From the NCBI GenBank assembly GCA_039111635.1, contig JBCAQO010000010.1, positions 496,001 through 560,000 on the forward strand: a stretch of DNA of 64,000 nucleotides. Direction: 5' to 3'. The stretch is from Heterobasidion occidentale (lineage: Eukaryota; Basidiomycota; Agaricomycetes; Russulales; Bondarzewiaceae). Below the pieces are notes generated by a model that was not told the DNA's origin, searched no databases, and saw only the letters and a list, made by a program, of their open reading frames with translations. This document shows positions 10,660-23,760 of the stretch, in pieces. Numbering within the stretch: the stretch's first letter is position 1; each line of letters begins with the position of its first letter. The position numbers and the translations under genes are program-made.

Positions 10660-12745
10660 CAGTCGGAGAACGCATCAAGGTTTCCAACAAACTTGCGGTC
10701 GAAGCGGGAGGACCGATAACTGCGCGAATCTGGGATCCGTTAGAGGGGGTTAAGAGTCCCGCGGTGCTGATAGTCCGAGCAAGAGGTGTGAAGAAGAAGT
10801 CGGTTAGCAAGGTTGAGTTAGTGTAAGTGAAGGAAGAAGGGGGTCGAAAGAGAAACGGGAGACGGGAGATGGGGACGGTGAGAGTGGCATAGTTCACGGT
10901 GCTCAGCTCTTGAAGGCCGTGCGATCGAGAGGATCCGTGCGCGCGCATCTGGCGCATTCTATTTTTGCTGGACTTCGACCGAAGGAACGGGGGCTGTCCG
11001 GGCTTGTGGAGACGAGACCTGGCAGGATGCACGTCGAAGAGGGAGAGGCGGAGCACAGAGAGCATCCTATCGATGGTCGTGCGATGACGTATGCGGAGAG
11101 CGTCGGCGTTTGACGTACTATGCTGGGACCAGAGTTGAACAGTGGACCAGTTGTGAACAATCGATTCAACTTCATCCCTACTGTAAGAGCAGCCCTGTAA
11201 ATATTCATGTATGTTTGTATGTATGTCTAGATTAGCTACGTATTTTATTAGACCTCTGAAACAAGCGCGTGGAGCAGGAGAAAGAAATCAAATGCAATTT
11301 TGACTCTCTGCTGCGACAATGAGCCCAGATCCAGCCGATCTTGTATTCTAAACCTCATGTAAAAAGATTAACAGCTAATGTATGTCAATAGGGGTTTTGC
11401 GAAAAAATCCGAGAGTGATCAGTAGGGAGTTTATGCTCAAAATAAAATCTCAGCACAAGAGGGTGGGCAGAGTGACTTTGGACTCGGAGAGGTGACTTTT
11501 TTGAAGCTCCGACGTTCTCCGGTGACGGACCTCTTGCAGGGATGCTGAGCTGCAAGCCGTCGGACTTATAATCGGCAAGCGTGACTCAGTGTGACTGAAG
11601 GCTCGGATGAATCGTTCAACTCTGGGCCCTACGCCGTTTTTCGAGTCTCCCTCCTCGGTCACTGCCCGACGCTTTTTCCTCACCTTCGATAATTGCGAAA
11701 AAAATAGCTCAAGGAAATTGATACATTTGGTCAGGTGTGTACAGTAATTTTAGAGTAGTTGGAGAGTGTGTGGGAGCTAGGCAGCCAGAATGGCTAAACC
11801 TTGTTCAACTCTGGTCCCAGCATAGTACGATCAGCTTGCGTCCAGGAAGGAGTCAGAACTCGCGCGATCGCACTGTCTGTCGACGCAGCACCGGACAGCA
11901 CGAGCGTTGTGGATGATGCACAGTGGATGCAGTGAGGATGAGCGGATGGCCGCGGGAAGCGCTCCTGAGTCCTCCGCTTTCAAGATAGAACAAGTCTTCC
12001 ACTGCGCAGAAGGCCCTGAAGCTTGAAGCTTGAAGCTCTGAAGCCTCGAATGTTAGGGCGTTCCCGTTGAGTCACCCTCTCTTTGCGTCTCTCCGTCTAG
12101 CATCCACGTCCTGCAATCCTCATTCTAAGTTATCAATATCGCTAGTGACCCCTTCTGTGCACTTAATTAGACTGCCATCCGTTCCGCCAGTGTTCTGCCT
12201 ACCAAATCCGTGCAAGAACTTGCCGGAACTCCCATCTGAGCTGCCAGTCCGTCACGATCCCGATAGCGGCATAGGCCTTCCTATAAGGTCAACTCCATTT
12301 GGATTCACACTTCAAACGGCGCGCTTAATCAAAGCCGAACCACATCACTCGTGGCTAGAGTAGCACAGCGGGTTGGGGCTCGCTCATAGGCGTGGCGACA
12401 CAGGCTCTGCAAGGTACGCTGGAGTGCGTGACAACATACCATTCGATTGACTGACGCTTCTGCCTGCTGCTGTCAACAACCATCAGCCAGAGGCGGGCTG
12501 GCACACCGGCCAAATGTTGCAGCCCTTGCGAGTAGGGGAGTGCGCACTTGTTTTTGTTCCATGTCCATCCGTCATAGGTTTCCACTGTCAGACATTAGCC
12601 CTCTAGTTGAGCTAGCGACGCAAGACATGCTCATTGGAAGGACTCCCTCCTCTTCTCAACGCAATCGCGGGCACTCGAAAATTTTGACTCCTGCGCATTC
12701 TTCGGCTTTGCACAGATTGCGCATGATGACGGTGGGTCGATGAAA
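10660..12745 (-). repeat. Inverted copy of the NLR-flank spacer block, interrupted by a MITE
   Basis: Read on the minus strand, this stretch matches other spacers of the window. 11,060-10,920 (CTCCGCCTCTCCCTCTTCGA and on) matches 22,340-22,440 and 62,090-62,230. 12,000-11,830 matches the GCGTTTCCCACGGCCA blocks at about 22,140 and 61,930. 12,590-12,350 matches 49,560-49,800 and 59,020-59,270. The order is the same in each copy, so this is one diverged duplicate of the flank that follows the NLR genes, lying 3' of NLR1. The 708-bp element at 11,118-11,825 splits it. Confidence 0.6.
11118..11825. mobile_element. Non-autonomous DNA transposon (MITE) with 24-bp inverted repeats and TA target duplication
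   Basis: Perfect 24-bp terminal inverted repeats, 11,118-11,141 and 11,802-11,825, starting CTATGCTGGGACC. Each end is flanked by TA (11,116-11,117 and 11,826-11,827), as for Tc1/mariner-type insertions. Length is 708 bp with no transposase; a 77-codon minus-strand frame inside shows no family. The flanking DNA is one spacer-repeat copy cut in two, and the uninterrupted versions near 22,280 and 62,045 act as empty sites. Confidence 0.8.
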
Positions 12746-12935
12746 CGTTCGGTGTATCTACATTTAACACCACTGCGCTTGATATACCATGTAACTTGCC
12801 ACCTGCAGATCGTGAATTAGACTTCCGCTTGCAAATAATCGACCATCGTCCTGAATGAACCAAAATAGGTGCACAGAACACGGGAGCTTTTATCTACATC
12901 GCGTAGGGCAAAGAGATGAAATAGTTCGGTCTGAA

Positions 12936-15900
12936 TCACTGCGGCGACGAAGGACGATAACACTCGTGCCAAGAAGTACCATGAACAAATTGACTGAGGT
13001 CGAGTTGTACGAACTGCATTCCAATGGAGAATTGAAGCATTGAATCAGGCCACAACCTGTCGCGGTACGCGGTGGGCACCCAGAATAATAGTTCCGATGC
13101 AGGACCCACTATCCAACCATCGCTGTTCATACGTTTATATATACGATTGCTCCATCCACGTGGTGTCGCACACTCAGAGGCGCCATATTGGCGCATTGCG
13201 TGTTCCAGATGACGGGAAATGAGAATTAAGGCTGTGAAAAGGTCTGGTCAGATGGGACGCTCATGCTTCGACGGTGACAACGCTTAAACTCACGAGTATA
13301 TACATCGGAAAGTTCGGATTGCTGTGTGAGAGGGCCATCGTCGGCCTTGGTCGAGACAAGAGGCGCATCCCATACCTGTATTGTAGCCTCCCACGAGCTT
13401 GACACAATTTGCTTCCCGTGTGGCGAGTATGCAACAGAAAGGATCTCTGTCTTTGCCTCGAGAGGGTCGCCCACAGCAGCATGCGTCGCCGTATCCCAGA
13501 CCCGGATTGTCTTGTCGTAAGAGCCTGACACGATCCGCATCCCGTCTGGCGAGAAAGCAACAGAATTTGCCCCATTACTGTGTCCCCCGAGGAAGTCGCC
13601 CACAGCATCATGCGTTGCCGCATCCCACAGCTGAATTGTGTCATCGCACGAGCCTGACACGATCCACTTCCCGTCTGGTGAGAAAGCAACAGAATTGACA
13701 GCATCTGTGTGTGCCTCGAGTGGGTCGCCTACAGCAGCACTACTTGCCATGTCCCACACCCCGATTGTGCAATCGCCAGAGCCTGACACCATCTGCTTTC
13801 CATCTGGTGAGAAAGCAACAGACTTGACAAATTCTGTGTGGCCATCGAGAACTTCACCCACTGCAGCATGAGTCGCTGTATCCCACCCCCGGATTGTCTT
13901 GTCCCAAGATCCTGACACTATCCGCGGCCCATCTGGCGAGAAAGCAACAGACTCGACAAAACTTGTGTGTCCTTTCAGAGGGTCACCGACTGGATCATGT
14001 GTCGCCGCATCCCAGAGCCGGATTGTGTGGTCGTCCGAGCCTGACACGATCTGCTTCCCATCTGGCGAGACCGCAACAGAAGTGACCCTGTCTGTGTGTC
14101 CTTCGAGAGAATTGCCAACAGCAGCACCCGTTCCCGCATCCAACACCCAGATTTTGTTGTCATTCAAATTCGAGCTCGAGACGATCCGTGACCCATCTGG
14201 GAAGAACGCAACAGAATTGACCGAGTTTGAGTGTCCCTTGAGAGGGTCTTCCACTGTAGCATGTGTCGTCGCATCCCAGACTCGGATTGTCCTGTCCCAA
14301 GAGCCTGAGACAATCCGCAACCCGTCTTGCGAGAAAGCAAGAGATGTGACCAAATCTGTGTGTCCTATGAGAGGTTCGCCCATTGTAGCATGTGTCGCTG
14401 CATCCCAGACTCGGATTGTCTTGTCCCAAGAGCCTGACACGATTCGCTTTCCGTCCGGCGAAAGAACAACAGAAGTGACCTGATCTGTGTGTCCCTTGAG
14501 AGGCTCTCCCACAGCAGCACATGTTGCTACGTTCCACACCCGGATTGTGCGGTCTCTAGAGCCTGACACGATCCGTAACCCATCTGGGGAAAAAATGACA
14601 GAATTGACCTCAGCTGTGTGCCCCTTGAGAGGCTCTCCCGCTGCAGCACATGTCGCCACGTCCCACACCCGGATTGTGTGGTCGTTAGAGCATGACACGA
14701 TCCGCTTCCCGTCCGGCGAGAAAATAACAGAAGTGACAGAAGCTGTGTGCCCCTCAAGAGGGTCGCACACAGGAGTACATGTCGCCACGTCCCACACCCG
14801 GATTGTGTTGAACCGTGAGCCTGACACGATCCGCGTCCCGTCTGGCGAGATAGCAATAGCACAGACCGGACCTGTGTGTTCCTCGCTTATAGCAGCATGC
14901 GTTGCCGCATCCCACATCCGGATTGTGGAGCAGTTCGAGCCTGACACGATCCACTTCCCGTCTGGCGAGAAAGCAACAGAACTGTGTCCCTCGAGAGGAT
15001 CTCCCACCACATCACCTGTTGACACGTCCCACATCTGGATTGTCGAGTTGTTCAAGCCTGCCACCACCCACAATCCATCGGGCGAGATTGCTACGCAGTG
15101 AACCCCACAGCCTGCACGGATGGTATGTTGGGCAGCTGGCCGATAGTTGTCCGCCCCAGCTGAGACCTTCAGTACCTGAGGAAAGTCCTTCCCAAACCTT
15201 TCGAATACATCAGAGCTTTGTGGAGCGAATGCTAGGGCGGACAAGTAGACGTGAGGAGTGGACTGCGATATGGGGAAACCGAACAAATTCATGAAGCTAC
15301 GCGCGTCCATCGCCAATTTGAATATTTGCCTAGTATGTGGACCCTGCGCAATAACGGAACATCATCAACGCTTCATCCTAAGGTTTCCGTGCTTCCAAAA
15401 TCACGTACCGATTTACATTTCAGAATAGAAGCAACGGCTCGAGCTGCCCCCGAGATAGCACCAAGAAGACTCATCACCTCGAGCCAGAACAGGAATTTTT
15501 CCTTGAGCACCACTTCCACGCCTTTCAGCAGCTTGAGGTCGGATGCAACGCCTGTCTCTATAGTTTGTAAATGAGTTGCCCAGGATCGGCACGAATAGGG
15601 AGGATGGGCGGGTGTTGGATTCTGAACGCGATCGGCAAGGTCAAGGATGTCCTTGTTTAAGATGTACGAGGATTCCAGATGGCAAATATTAAACACCAGT
15701 TCTTTCTCCATAATATGCAGCGACGCGAGTGCTAAGTCTCTGTGGGTTCGAGACGTGTCAACATAATATCTTCCACTGCGCGAGGGATCCAACAAGAAGT
15801 CACGGAACGAGGTATGTAGAGGACGAATCGGTTCTTCCTCGGTAACGCCTCGCAACACCGATCCCATACATCCCAAGATGCTTTCGGGCTTCAAGCTGAC

Positions 15901-18594
15901 ACTTTCCTCGACACTGTGAGATATTTCATTGAGTGATTTAGACAGAGGCTCGAACGTTGTCAACACCAGCGCCATGATGGTTTGGAAGCCGCCCATGATG
16001 GATTTATCCAATGCGGCAGATCTCTGAATCGGAAACAGATACGACAGCACGGTTGTGTATATGCCATCTAAGCCTGCCGTTTCATGGACCTTGCCCTCAA
16101 TCAGGAGGTTGTATCGATCCAAAGGCTCCAATCCAGTGATGCCTAGACCTATAATAAATGTGCAGGCAACGGATGCCCACTGGAATAGTCCCTCGCATTT
16201 GGACACAAGCGTACTTCTGCGTGCATCATCGATGACACTGTCACCGGGACCGCTCAGACGGTTGTGAATGTATGTTGTGATATCGAGCTCAGTCAACTGA
16301 GGGGAGATATCCTGCATTCTCTTCAGAATCATGTGGACATTCGGTTTGAATAGACGCTCGACGTCTGTCTCAGGGCGAGATGTGAGAAGCATGCGGACAT
16401 TGGAAGGAAGATCTGCAATTTTTTCAGCGAGTAACTGGAGTAGCTCTTGCCGAGATTGGATATCGCCACTTTCATCCAAAGCATCGATGACAATCACGAG
16501 GGGACCAGTGAGCGTGAGTTCCTTGAGCGGTTTCAGAATGAAATTGTTGAACTGCTTGTCGATGTGCAACGTAGTACGGAGCGCTGTATCGCCCTGAACA
16601 ATTCTCCATAGCGTGCGCCGTATGCACTCGTCAAAGTCAGCCAAATCGCGAGCCACATGAGCAAACAGTCGTTCAGGACCGCGCCCAGCCTCACCGCGTA
16701 CAAAACAAAAAGACGATCCAAGACGATTGAAGCTCTTAAACTGGTGAGCGATGGTGTGAGCGATAGCCGATTTTCCAGTCCCTGCAGCGCCAGAGAGCAA
16801 GAGAACGCGGGGAGCATCCTCCGCATTGATCCAAGCTGAAACTTCGTCCAAAATTGCCGTTCGAGTTCCGGGCTGGCACCCCTTTTTCTTATCGAAACTG
16901 GCCTCAGGCACGTATCTGATCTCCCTCAAATCAATATTAATCCCTACAGAAAGGGCTTTGAGTCAGGTGCAGATAAACACAAGTGGCCGTCACATTTGCG
17001 TACTAATATTGTCCGTATCACTCAGAATATGCTCCACGTCGTCGAGGATAGATTCCACTTTGTCGAGGATAGATTTGGCGACTATCCCAGTTTGTACAGC
17101 CACTCCAGTATCAAATTCCTTCCTGAGTTCGATGAACGCATCACAGAATTTGGTGATCGTCTCATCCGTCGATGAAATTGCATTCTTTCCTGTTCGTTTT
17201 ACTACAAGAAGAAAAAAGTAATTAACAAATGATATAGTTCGACGGGGGATAGGGCTCACGAAATCCCTCGGTGTTCGCATATTCAGAGATGAAGTAGTAG
17301 CACTCTGTGGTCTGTCGAGCAATCCGTTTGAATAGGTCTTGTAGCGTAATGGCCTTCTCGGGCTTGTCCTCGAATTCCGTCTTCATATCATTCACAATAC
17401 TGTAGAATGATTTCATTCTATCGAACAGCTTCAAGATATTTGTGTCTCGCTCCATCTGTTTCTGGATGATCTTTGCAACCAGGAAGCTCTATCAGCATCG
17501 CCGCGATATCTGTCGGAACTGTTGAGAGACACACCTTCACAGGTAAAGATAGGAAGCTCCAGGCCATTTTAGCGTAGGGATGTACCTAACAATAATATGT
17601 AAACGTCCTGACGTTGGGAGGTGCAAAATCAACGCGTACTTCTGCGAGCTTGTCCGTGAACTCGCAAAAGATCTTGATGTCGTCGAAGAGGGGCCCCCAT
17701 GTTGTGCCAAAAGAACTGGCTTCCGAAGACACAGGGCTTGCGCTTTCGATGAGTGTACTGACAGGTCGATGTAGCGAGTGCATTTGAGATAAACGACGCT
17801 CCAGATCGGGCATCTTCTCTGGGATCGGGTCTGTAGGCACCTCCTGCGGCAAGTCCTGGGAGGCGAGACCGTTTGGGATCGTCGGCAGAGTTTCATTGGC
17901 AGGCAATTCTCGCACGGAATCAATGTCGAATTTGGTTTCGAATCGCAAGGTTATGTAGGCGCCCGGTTCTCCTGATATGGTCTTGGTAACGTCTGAGAGA
18001 TGTAAGTATCGCGAATGAAATTAGACATTACAGCACACCGACGGACCTTCGGGGCCGGCTTCGAATATCGAAGGACATATGACAGAAATCGGTTCCGAGA
18101 TGAAGCCGATGTGCTGGTCCTTGCGCATCTTGCGGCGAGCAAATATTTCGATCTTCAAAGTGGAATTTGGGTGGGCGTCACTAAAACCAGCGATGCGCGG
18201 ATTCAGTAACAAGGCAGAGAACAATACAAATAACGGTCGTACAAGGAGAAAACCTGGTTCCACTCAGGAGAGCTGCTTCGGCGAGCGACCTTCGTCTCTT
18301 GCCGCTCCTCGCCGATCGTCACGACGCAGTAGAATTTCCCGTGTCTTTGCCGACTACAATCGAGGCTATCGACTTTGGGCAGACTGGTCGCGCGGACGAC
18401 TGTGCTAGCTATGAGGCCACCCGTCGACTCAGCCATTCGCACGCACCTGTGACTTCCAAGCTGATCTTCTCTTGAGGCTTAAGGGGCTCTCTAGAGTGAG
18501 ACGGTGAAGCTTCGGATTTAGGAACGTGCATGGCGAAGGAAATGAACAACGAAACTTACAGCGGTGCCGGGCTCGACATCGTTGGAGTGGACAT
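12936..18594 (-). CDS. NLR1: C2-NACHT-WD40 STAND receptor (intact)
   Basis: Fungal NOD-like receptor of about 1,700 residues. I chain about eleven exons from ATG 18594 (exon 1 is 35 nt). Next comes a divergent C2 domain (18,400-18,080) with VVRATSLPKVDSLDC, PEWNQVFS and IFARRKMRKDQHIGFI. Its third loop is basic rather than Asp-rich, so calcium binding looks unlikely. A Pro-rich linker follows, then a helical region (17,470-17,000, with RIARQTTECYYFISEY). The NACHT exon is 16,943-15,409: Walker A GAAGTGKS, Walker B VIVIDALDES, sensor LLTSRPE, and HTSFRDFLLD in the C-terminal helical part. The WD40 exon is 15,343-13,294, with 14 repeats. The last exon is 13,231-12,936, carrying GWIVGPASELLFWVPTAYRD and LDLSQFVHGTSWHEC. 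All splice phases agree and I see no break. Family knowledge: NACHT ATPases oligomerise on ligand binding by the repeats. A non-self recognition role is inferred. Confidence 0.88.
13300..15110 (-). repeat. NLR1 WD40 repeat array (14 units)
   Basis: Tandem 129-bp units coding 43 residues, of the form SVAFSPDGxxIVSGSxDxT followed by IRVWDxATxAAVGDPLEGHT. The second unit is shortened by about 7 residues. This is the least homogeneous of the four arrays (several units read CDPLEG, STIQMW or ATIQVW), suggesting older or less active homogenisation. Confidence 0.85.
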
Positions 18595-18635
18595 GATAGT
18601 AAAGGGTTGATTTGGGGCACATGCGAGTGTTATAA

Positions 18636-18700
18636 AGATCGAATGATAGCGCGCTGGTGAACACGCGGAGAACGGCTCCTTCACTTCGAGAACGCGCTCA
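18636..18700 (-). promoter_or_regulatory. Conserved promoter-proximal block of NLR1
   Basis: Read on the minus strand, an AAGTGAAGG box, then GTTC then CCAGCGCGCT, lies about 50-100 bp before the ATG. The same order is found before NLR2, NLR3 and NLR4. Conservation in otherwise diverged spacers suggests a shared control element; no factor is assigned. Confidence 0.4.
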
Positions 18701-20156
18701 ATCGTGACCAAAAAGAAGTCGCCAAATTGGGTTGGGCGCTTGCGACGATAGAAATCAAGTTGCCCCCACCGCTTTGCTTGCGTTCATTTTTTGCCTGTCT
18801 CCATCAGAGCCTGCGCTGAGTGGGCGATGTGCGATATAAGAATGGACGTTAGTCTACAGTGGCCAAGAGATGGGTATTTACACTTGTTGGAAGACGCGAC
18901 GTGAAACGGCAGAAGAGTGAGAAGAAGGACGACACGAGTTCAACTGTACGTCTCCGATCGATATCTGGACAAACGCCGAGATAGGGAAATACAACTGAGC
19001 GAGTGTGGAAATTGAAAAGGAGGAACCAGGAATGAAAGGGGAATAAGATGAAAGCACGATCCAGATATGCGTACACTACGGAGAGGGAGAGGACGTACAA
19101 GTTCAGATTGCACCTGATTAGGATGTTCAGGCCGTCAGAGAAAGGGAAGTAACGAAGCTCAGTCAGAAAGGTCATGCCGTCACTTTGGGCGGTCTTGGAA
19201 GCGTGCAGGTGGTCATGGATCCACATCGATATCCCCATAAACAGAGCGCGAAGCGTGGTAGATTATGAGTGACGAAAACCAGTGCATGGCGTTCGACTTC
19301 TATCAAGAGGACCGCATATCCATCTAGAGCATTTATGACTGTACGGCCGAAGACGGTGACATTGTTATCGAGCATACATACGCTATAAAATCAGTGTCGA
19401 AACGGGGCTCATATTGGACATACTCATCTGCTTGTCACTCCTTCCAGGTTGAAACGCTCTGTGCGGTATGGATGAATCGAATAGCTGTAGAATCTTGAGC
19501 TTTGTGCGGGGATCCCACTGGGTGCGCCCGGCTTGTTTTTGCTTTACTTCGGTGAGATACCATGGAGTCTTTCAGAGCCAAGGGCTAGGCAGAATGCCAG
19601 TCGGCTCGGGTGGGTGGTCGGCTAGGGATCAGAACGCGATCCTTCGACGGGTGACTATCGCCTGCAAGCAGTTCAGACAAAGCCAGGAAGCAGAAGAGGC
19701 GAAGAGCGTTGAGAACATGTAGCGGACACGCGAAGTGATGAGAGATGAGGTTGCGGACGAGTTGAGTTCTCTTGAAAGAGCATCGCGAGCGACGAGTCTG
19801 ACGACGGCGAAGGGTGAGGCATCGTGGGAAATGTTCGTGATTCAAGTCGGTTCTCCCTGATTTCTCTCATCATAGTCTACCTCAAGCTCGTCATTATATT
19901 ATTTAACTGTCCCTTGCATCGCTATTCCTCAGTAGCCCTCCCCTTCCCCGAAATACCTAGCAGATAGACGACAGTCGTCTTCAAAATACCCACCCCGAGT
20001 GCATCCACAAGATACCTTCGTTTGATCACTTCTCACTGGTGTGGGAGTTTTTTTTTTGCTTTTATTCGTCTCTTCTTTCTTTAAGACCTCAAGAATCTTT
20101 TCGGAGCCTGGCAGGAACGCCGATCGTCTACTCCAAACATCAGTTAGCGCACAACT
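18701..20156. other. Divergent spacer, left part
   Basis: Upstream side of NLR1. About 19,840-19,735 read on the minus strand (ATTTCCCACGATGCCTC) matches 32,870-32,960 and 51,415-51,490, so spacer repeats lie here in both orientations. No gene recognised. Confidence 0.45.
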
Positions 20157-23100
20157 CTATACTGAGCTTTTCAATCGTGAGCCTCCGTTTTCACTCTTAC
20201 TCTCCCCATGTTCCATGCTCGCTATACGGGGCATCGCTCTGGCATCCAGAATACAACAAACACACACGTTGTGCATTCTTTCCGAGAACCGTTGTGTATT
20301 TTTCCGAAAACATCTCTTCTGCGACCTGCCATCTCTCTTGATAACAAATCGACTCCTGCGCACATTCGCTGATTCACTCACAGATGCTGTCACTTCCTTT
20401 GAAACAACAATATCGAACTGGGACTGCTCATTTCGACTCGTAAACTGAGCAACCGAGTACGGAACGTCTCCGCCTCTTGAGTTGACCTACCGATGTGCAA
20501 CGTCTTCGGCGCCATCGAATCGTGAGCATCCTCTCCATCCATCTTCGCTCTTTTCCTCCGTAGGTGCTTTTATGCTCGCTTCGGTTCTTCAACCTGCCAC
20601 GGAGACCACAAGATCAATACCCATCGCTTGCGTCGTGCCCTAAAGCATCGAGACATGCGCTGTCTCCAGCTCCGCCTACCCCGTCCTCGACAGGTACCCA
20701 TACTGCGTCGCAAGCGTCACATGCGGTGACGCCGAATTCAGGAGCATATGTGCGTGTACGGAGGGCTGATGGCACAGAGTTCGCATTCATGTGCCCTGCG
20801 CTGACCCGAAACGAAGGGAGGTCCATTTATGTGCCTTGACCGTGTCGCTCAGAGCACGCAGTAGAGAGGTAGTGTCGGAGGGTGAAATGCGCCCTGTTCG
20901 ATGTCGCTGAGACCGAGAAGAGAATGACGAGAGCTATAGACAAAAACTAAGCACGAGAGGCAGACGAGGAAATGTAGAGGCAGTATGTGATTCGCAGCAA
21001 AGGGCAGCAGGCGTCGTTGCTGAGAAACAGCGACGAGTCTCAGAGGTCTTGGAAGAGACCATGGTCACCAGTGCGACTCAAGGCAGCCTGCGCTCACGAG
21101 GTGCTTCCGCCTGCTTCATGCTCTGCGTCCCGGTGCTCAGCATTACGTTGGTGAATAGACAGTCCGATTCGATATTGGGCTGAACTTACGCAGACTTCGT
21201 GCAAGGCCTTGAGCGCAATGTGAGCATCGCGTCGGACGCTGAGCCAGGTAATGGAATGGGTGATGACCATTCAGAACAGGCCCATTCCACCTTCGCCGCC
21301 AAGCGAAATGAGAGGGTGCGGTGGGCAGTACGACCAGGCCATATGTCAGGGAACTGCGAGCATATCTACTCGTTGTCGTCAAGGATCGACGTTGAGATGT
21401 GTTAACTTACATTCGAGCACCGTACGAACTTACAAGAATATTAGTATCGGAAGATTGCCTGGGCAGAAAGATCCTCTGCATCCTTTGCACGCTCGCAGAG
21501 CATCGTATGCACTGTAGTATCAGAGGCAGTGCTGATGCACAGCTGGTGCGAATCGACGAGTGCCTATCGGCAAGGCATCGTGCGTGTTCTGCTCAGGTAT
21601 CTCGCATATGCCGGGGGTCGACTCACAAAAGCTTCCCAGCAAGCCGGAACTCTCTAATGCGCGCATAGACACCCACATATTGCCATTCCCATATCACACT
21701 CACCTAAGTCCTGCCATTGCCACCTGCCCTGCGCGGCACCGGGTGTATGAGAGTGATGGGATACGAATCAGGACTTGTGGTCCGTAAAGTGCCGGCCTCG
21801 GGGGCCCTCTTCAACTATGCATCGGCTTGCCTGACTTCTGAGAGAAGCGTAGAGGAAGAGTGAAGATTTGAAAGGATGAACTTTCTGCGAGAGTTGTGAA
21901 GCCAGCACTTACCAGTAGATAGCGAGACTGTTGATGATGCTCCCACGAGCGAGCGAAACGCCGATGGATCTCGCGGTACAGATATTGCGATTTAGGTCCG
22001 TGCATCTTCGCGTGCATCGTTCTGGGTATTGAGGGACTAGGAATATTGCGACGTCGATGATATGCCGAATGAAGAACGAGAGAAGCCGGGCAATGTTTGG
22101 AGAGGCAGGACGTCGAGACAATGGCCGAACTTGGGTGGATGGAGGGGTCGTAAGCGTTTCCCACGGCCATCGATGTGCTCCCGCTCATCCTCATCGTTCA
22201 CGACGCTCGCGCTGTCCATGCTCTCTCGGCCGCCGCGTCAACGACCACTCCGGTTTCTCATGTGATGAACGAACATAGCCTCAGCGCACGTCACTTGCCG
22301 ACGCGCTTTTGCGACCCGCATACGTCTCTCAGCGCCGAATGTATGCCCTCTCTGCCCCGCCTCTCCCTATTCGACGCGCACCCTGCCAGGCCTCGTCTCC
22401 GCTGATCCCAACGGCCACTTCCCTTCAGCTGGGGTAAAGCAAGGGCAAGCAACACGCGCTCATTGGGACAGCCTTATTCGAGGAGTTGCTTGGAGCATAC
22501 ATGAGTCTGTGAGTGCCCGTTCATCTTTCTGCTGTTTCAAGTTTGCTAACCTTGACGGTCTTTCTGTCCTTTTGTACGACTATCCACGTGAAGAGGGCAT
22601 ACGATCCTGCTCTACCAGCGCAATACCTTCGCAGTACCGTCTTGGAGGCACCCCCCGCATCTTTTCACGATACGTGCTTGAGCAGCAAGAGACGTGGTCA
22701 AGACACTGCTTCAGGAGCGGGGGGGGGGGGGGGCAATTGTTTCGGATTTGGCTGAAGAAACGGTCTCGCAGAACGCTTGAATAGCATATAGGTGCGTTTC
22801 GGTGTACCGCTGTGATGCGGAGGACAGGAGTGCCGCCTACCAGTGGGTGCATAGTTTTTCATTCAGCGCATACATGGAAGTGCAGAAAGACGTGTACGGT
22901 CGGTCAAGGCTCAGCTCTAAACTTACTCGTTCTGAAATTTCTCTCGACGAAATCCGTACATCCTGCCTCGGCTATTCACACTGTTTCTTCTCATTTCTTT
23001 GTCAACCTCGACCCGATACTGATGCGATTTCTCGCACTGATGCATTGCCTTGTACCTCCCGCGCGCTTCTTCTAGCACCGTGCCTGCTTCCTGTGTGAGA

Positions 23101-23760
23101 TACATGTGCGTTCGATCTTGGACGTCTGTCTCTGTGTCTTCCTTCTTCCTCGTGTGTGCATCGGTTATGTCCCTTGCTTCACCATCTCTCGTAGGATCTC
23201 TCACCCCTTGCACCTGTCCCTGGTGTTCATTCTTTGCTTGATCCTCACCTTTTGTTTATGCTTACTGTGATCGTTTGCATAGCGGCAGCAGCCAAGAACC
23301 TCTCTGGGTTGATGCAGATATAAAGATACCCTTTGTCTCCTCCTTTCTTGCTTTTTTGCTTCCTGGTCATCTCACGCCGTACTTACCGCTCCGCCTTGTG
23401 ACCACAGGCCGATGTCAGGTAGTACGTCGCTTGCCGCTCATTTCTGGAAAAGCCTAGTGTCAGTATAGGAATGTCGCCGCGATAGAAGGCGGAAACACGT
23501 CGTGCGTATATGGTCGGTCTACATCTCTCCTTTCATCGCATGCAAGCTTGCTGACTCGATTCAATTCACCGCGCCTGCTCGCGCCGCGTCGCGTCTGCGT
23601 CTCCTGTGCAACATGTGCCGCAGGTTCATCTGATACGTGTGAGATCTGCCATGCTATCTCAGCGAGCAGTGTAACTATGCAGGGGGTCTTTGGAACGCGC
23701 AGATGCCGGCGCAGACCTCGGAGAGTGAAACAGTGCGGCAGATGTCCAACGGACTCGGCT
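20157..23760 (+). repeat. Spacer duplication, copy 1 (paired with 59,760-63,330)
   Basis: Colinear with the spacer after NLR4. Landmarks seen in both, in order: TTCACTCTTACTYTCCCC (20,190 and 59,785); TCGAATCGTGAGC (20,515 and 60,045); GTGCCTTGACCG then GTCGCTCAGAGCACGC (20,830 and 60,430); GGTCGTAAGCGTTTCCCACG (22,148 and 61,922); CTCTATTCGACGCGCACCCT-like (22,365 and 62,130); a CGCATGCGTCTCCTGTGCAA-like stretch (23,598 and 63,207). Divergence is substantial. No open frame is conserved between the copies, so I read it as non-coding duplicated spacer. Confidence 0.65.
22719..22733 (+). repeat. Poly-G run (15 G)
   Basis: Homopolymer of 15 G in the spacer. Such a run is unstable and may be miscounted in the assembly; it can also stack as a G-quadruplex. 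The paired spacer copy near 62,500 lacks it. Confidence 0.8.

Noticed and set aside
10655..11065. 136-codon minus-strand frame with RLSLFDVHPARSRLHKPGQP as a gene
   Set aside because: The same DNA recurs near 22,350 and 62,110 but in different reading frames with stops; it is a spacer repeat.
11450..11683. 77-codon frame inside the MITE as a transposase remnant
   Set aside because: No DDE-like motif or recognisable transposase segment; the length fits chance.
13300..15110. Regular direct repeats that could suggest CRISPR or satellite DNA
   Set aside because: Units are 129 bp, coding, and translate to WD40 repeats in the gene's frame; there is no spacer-repeat alternation.
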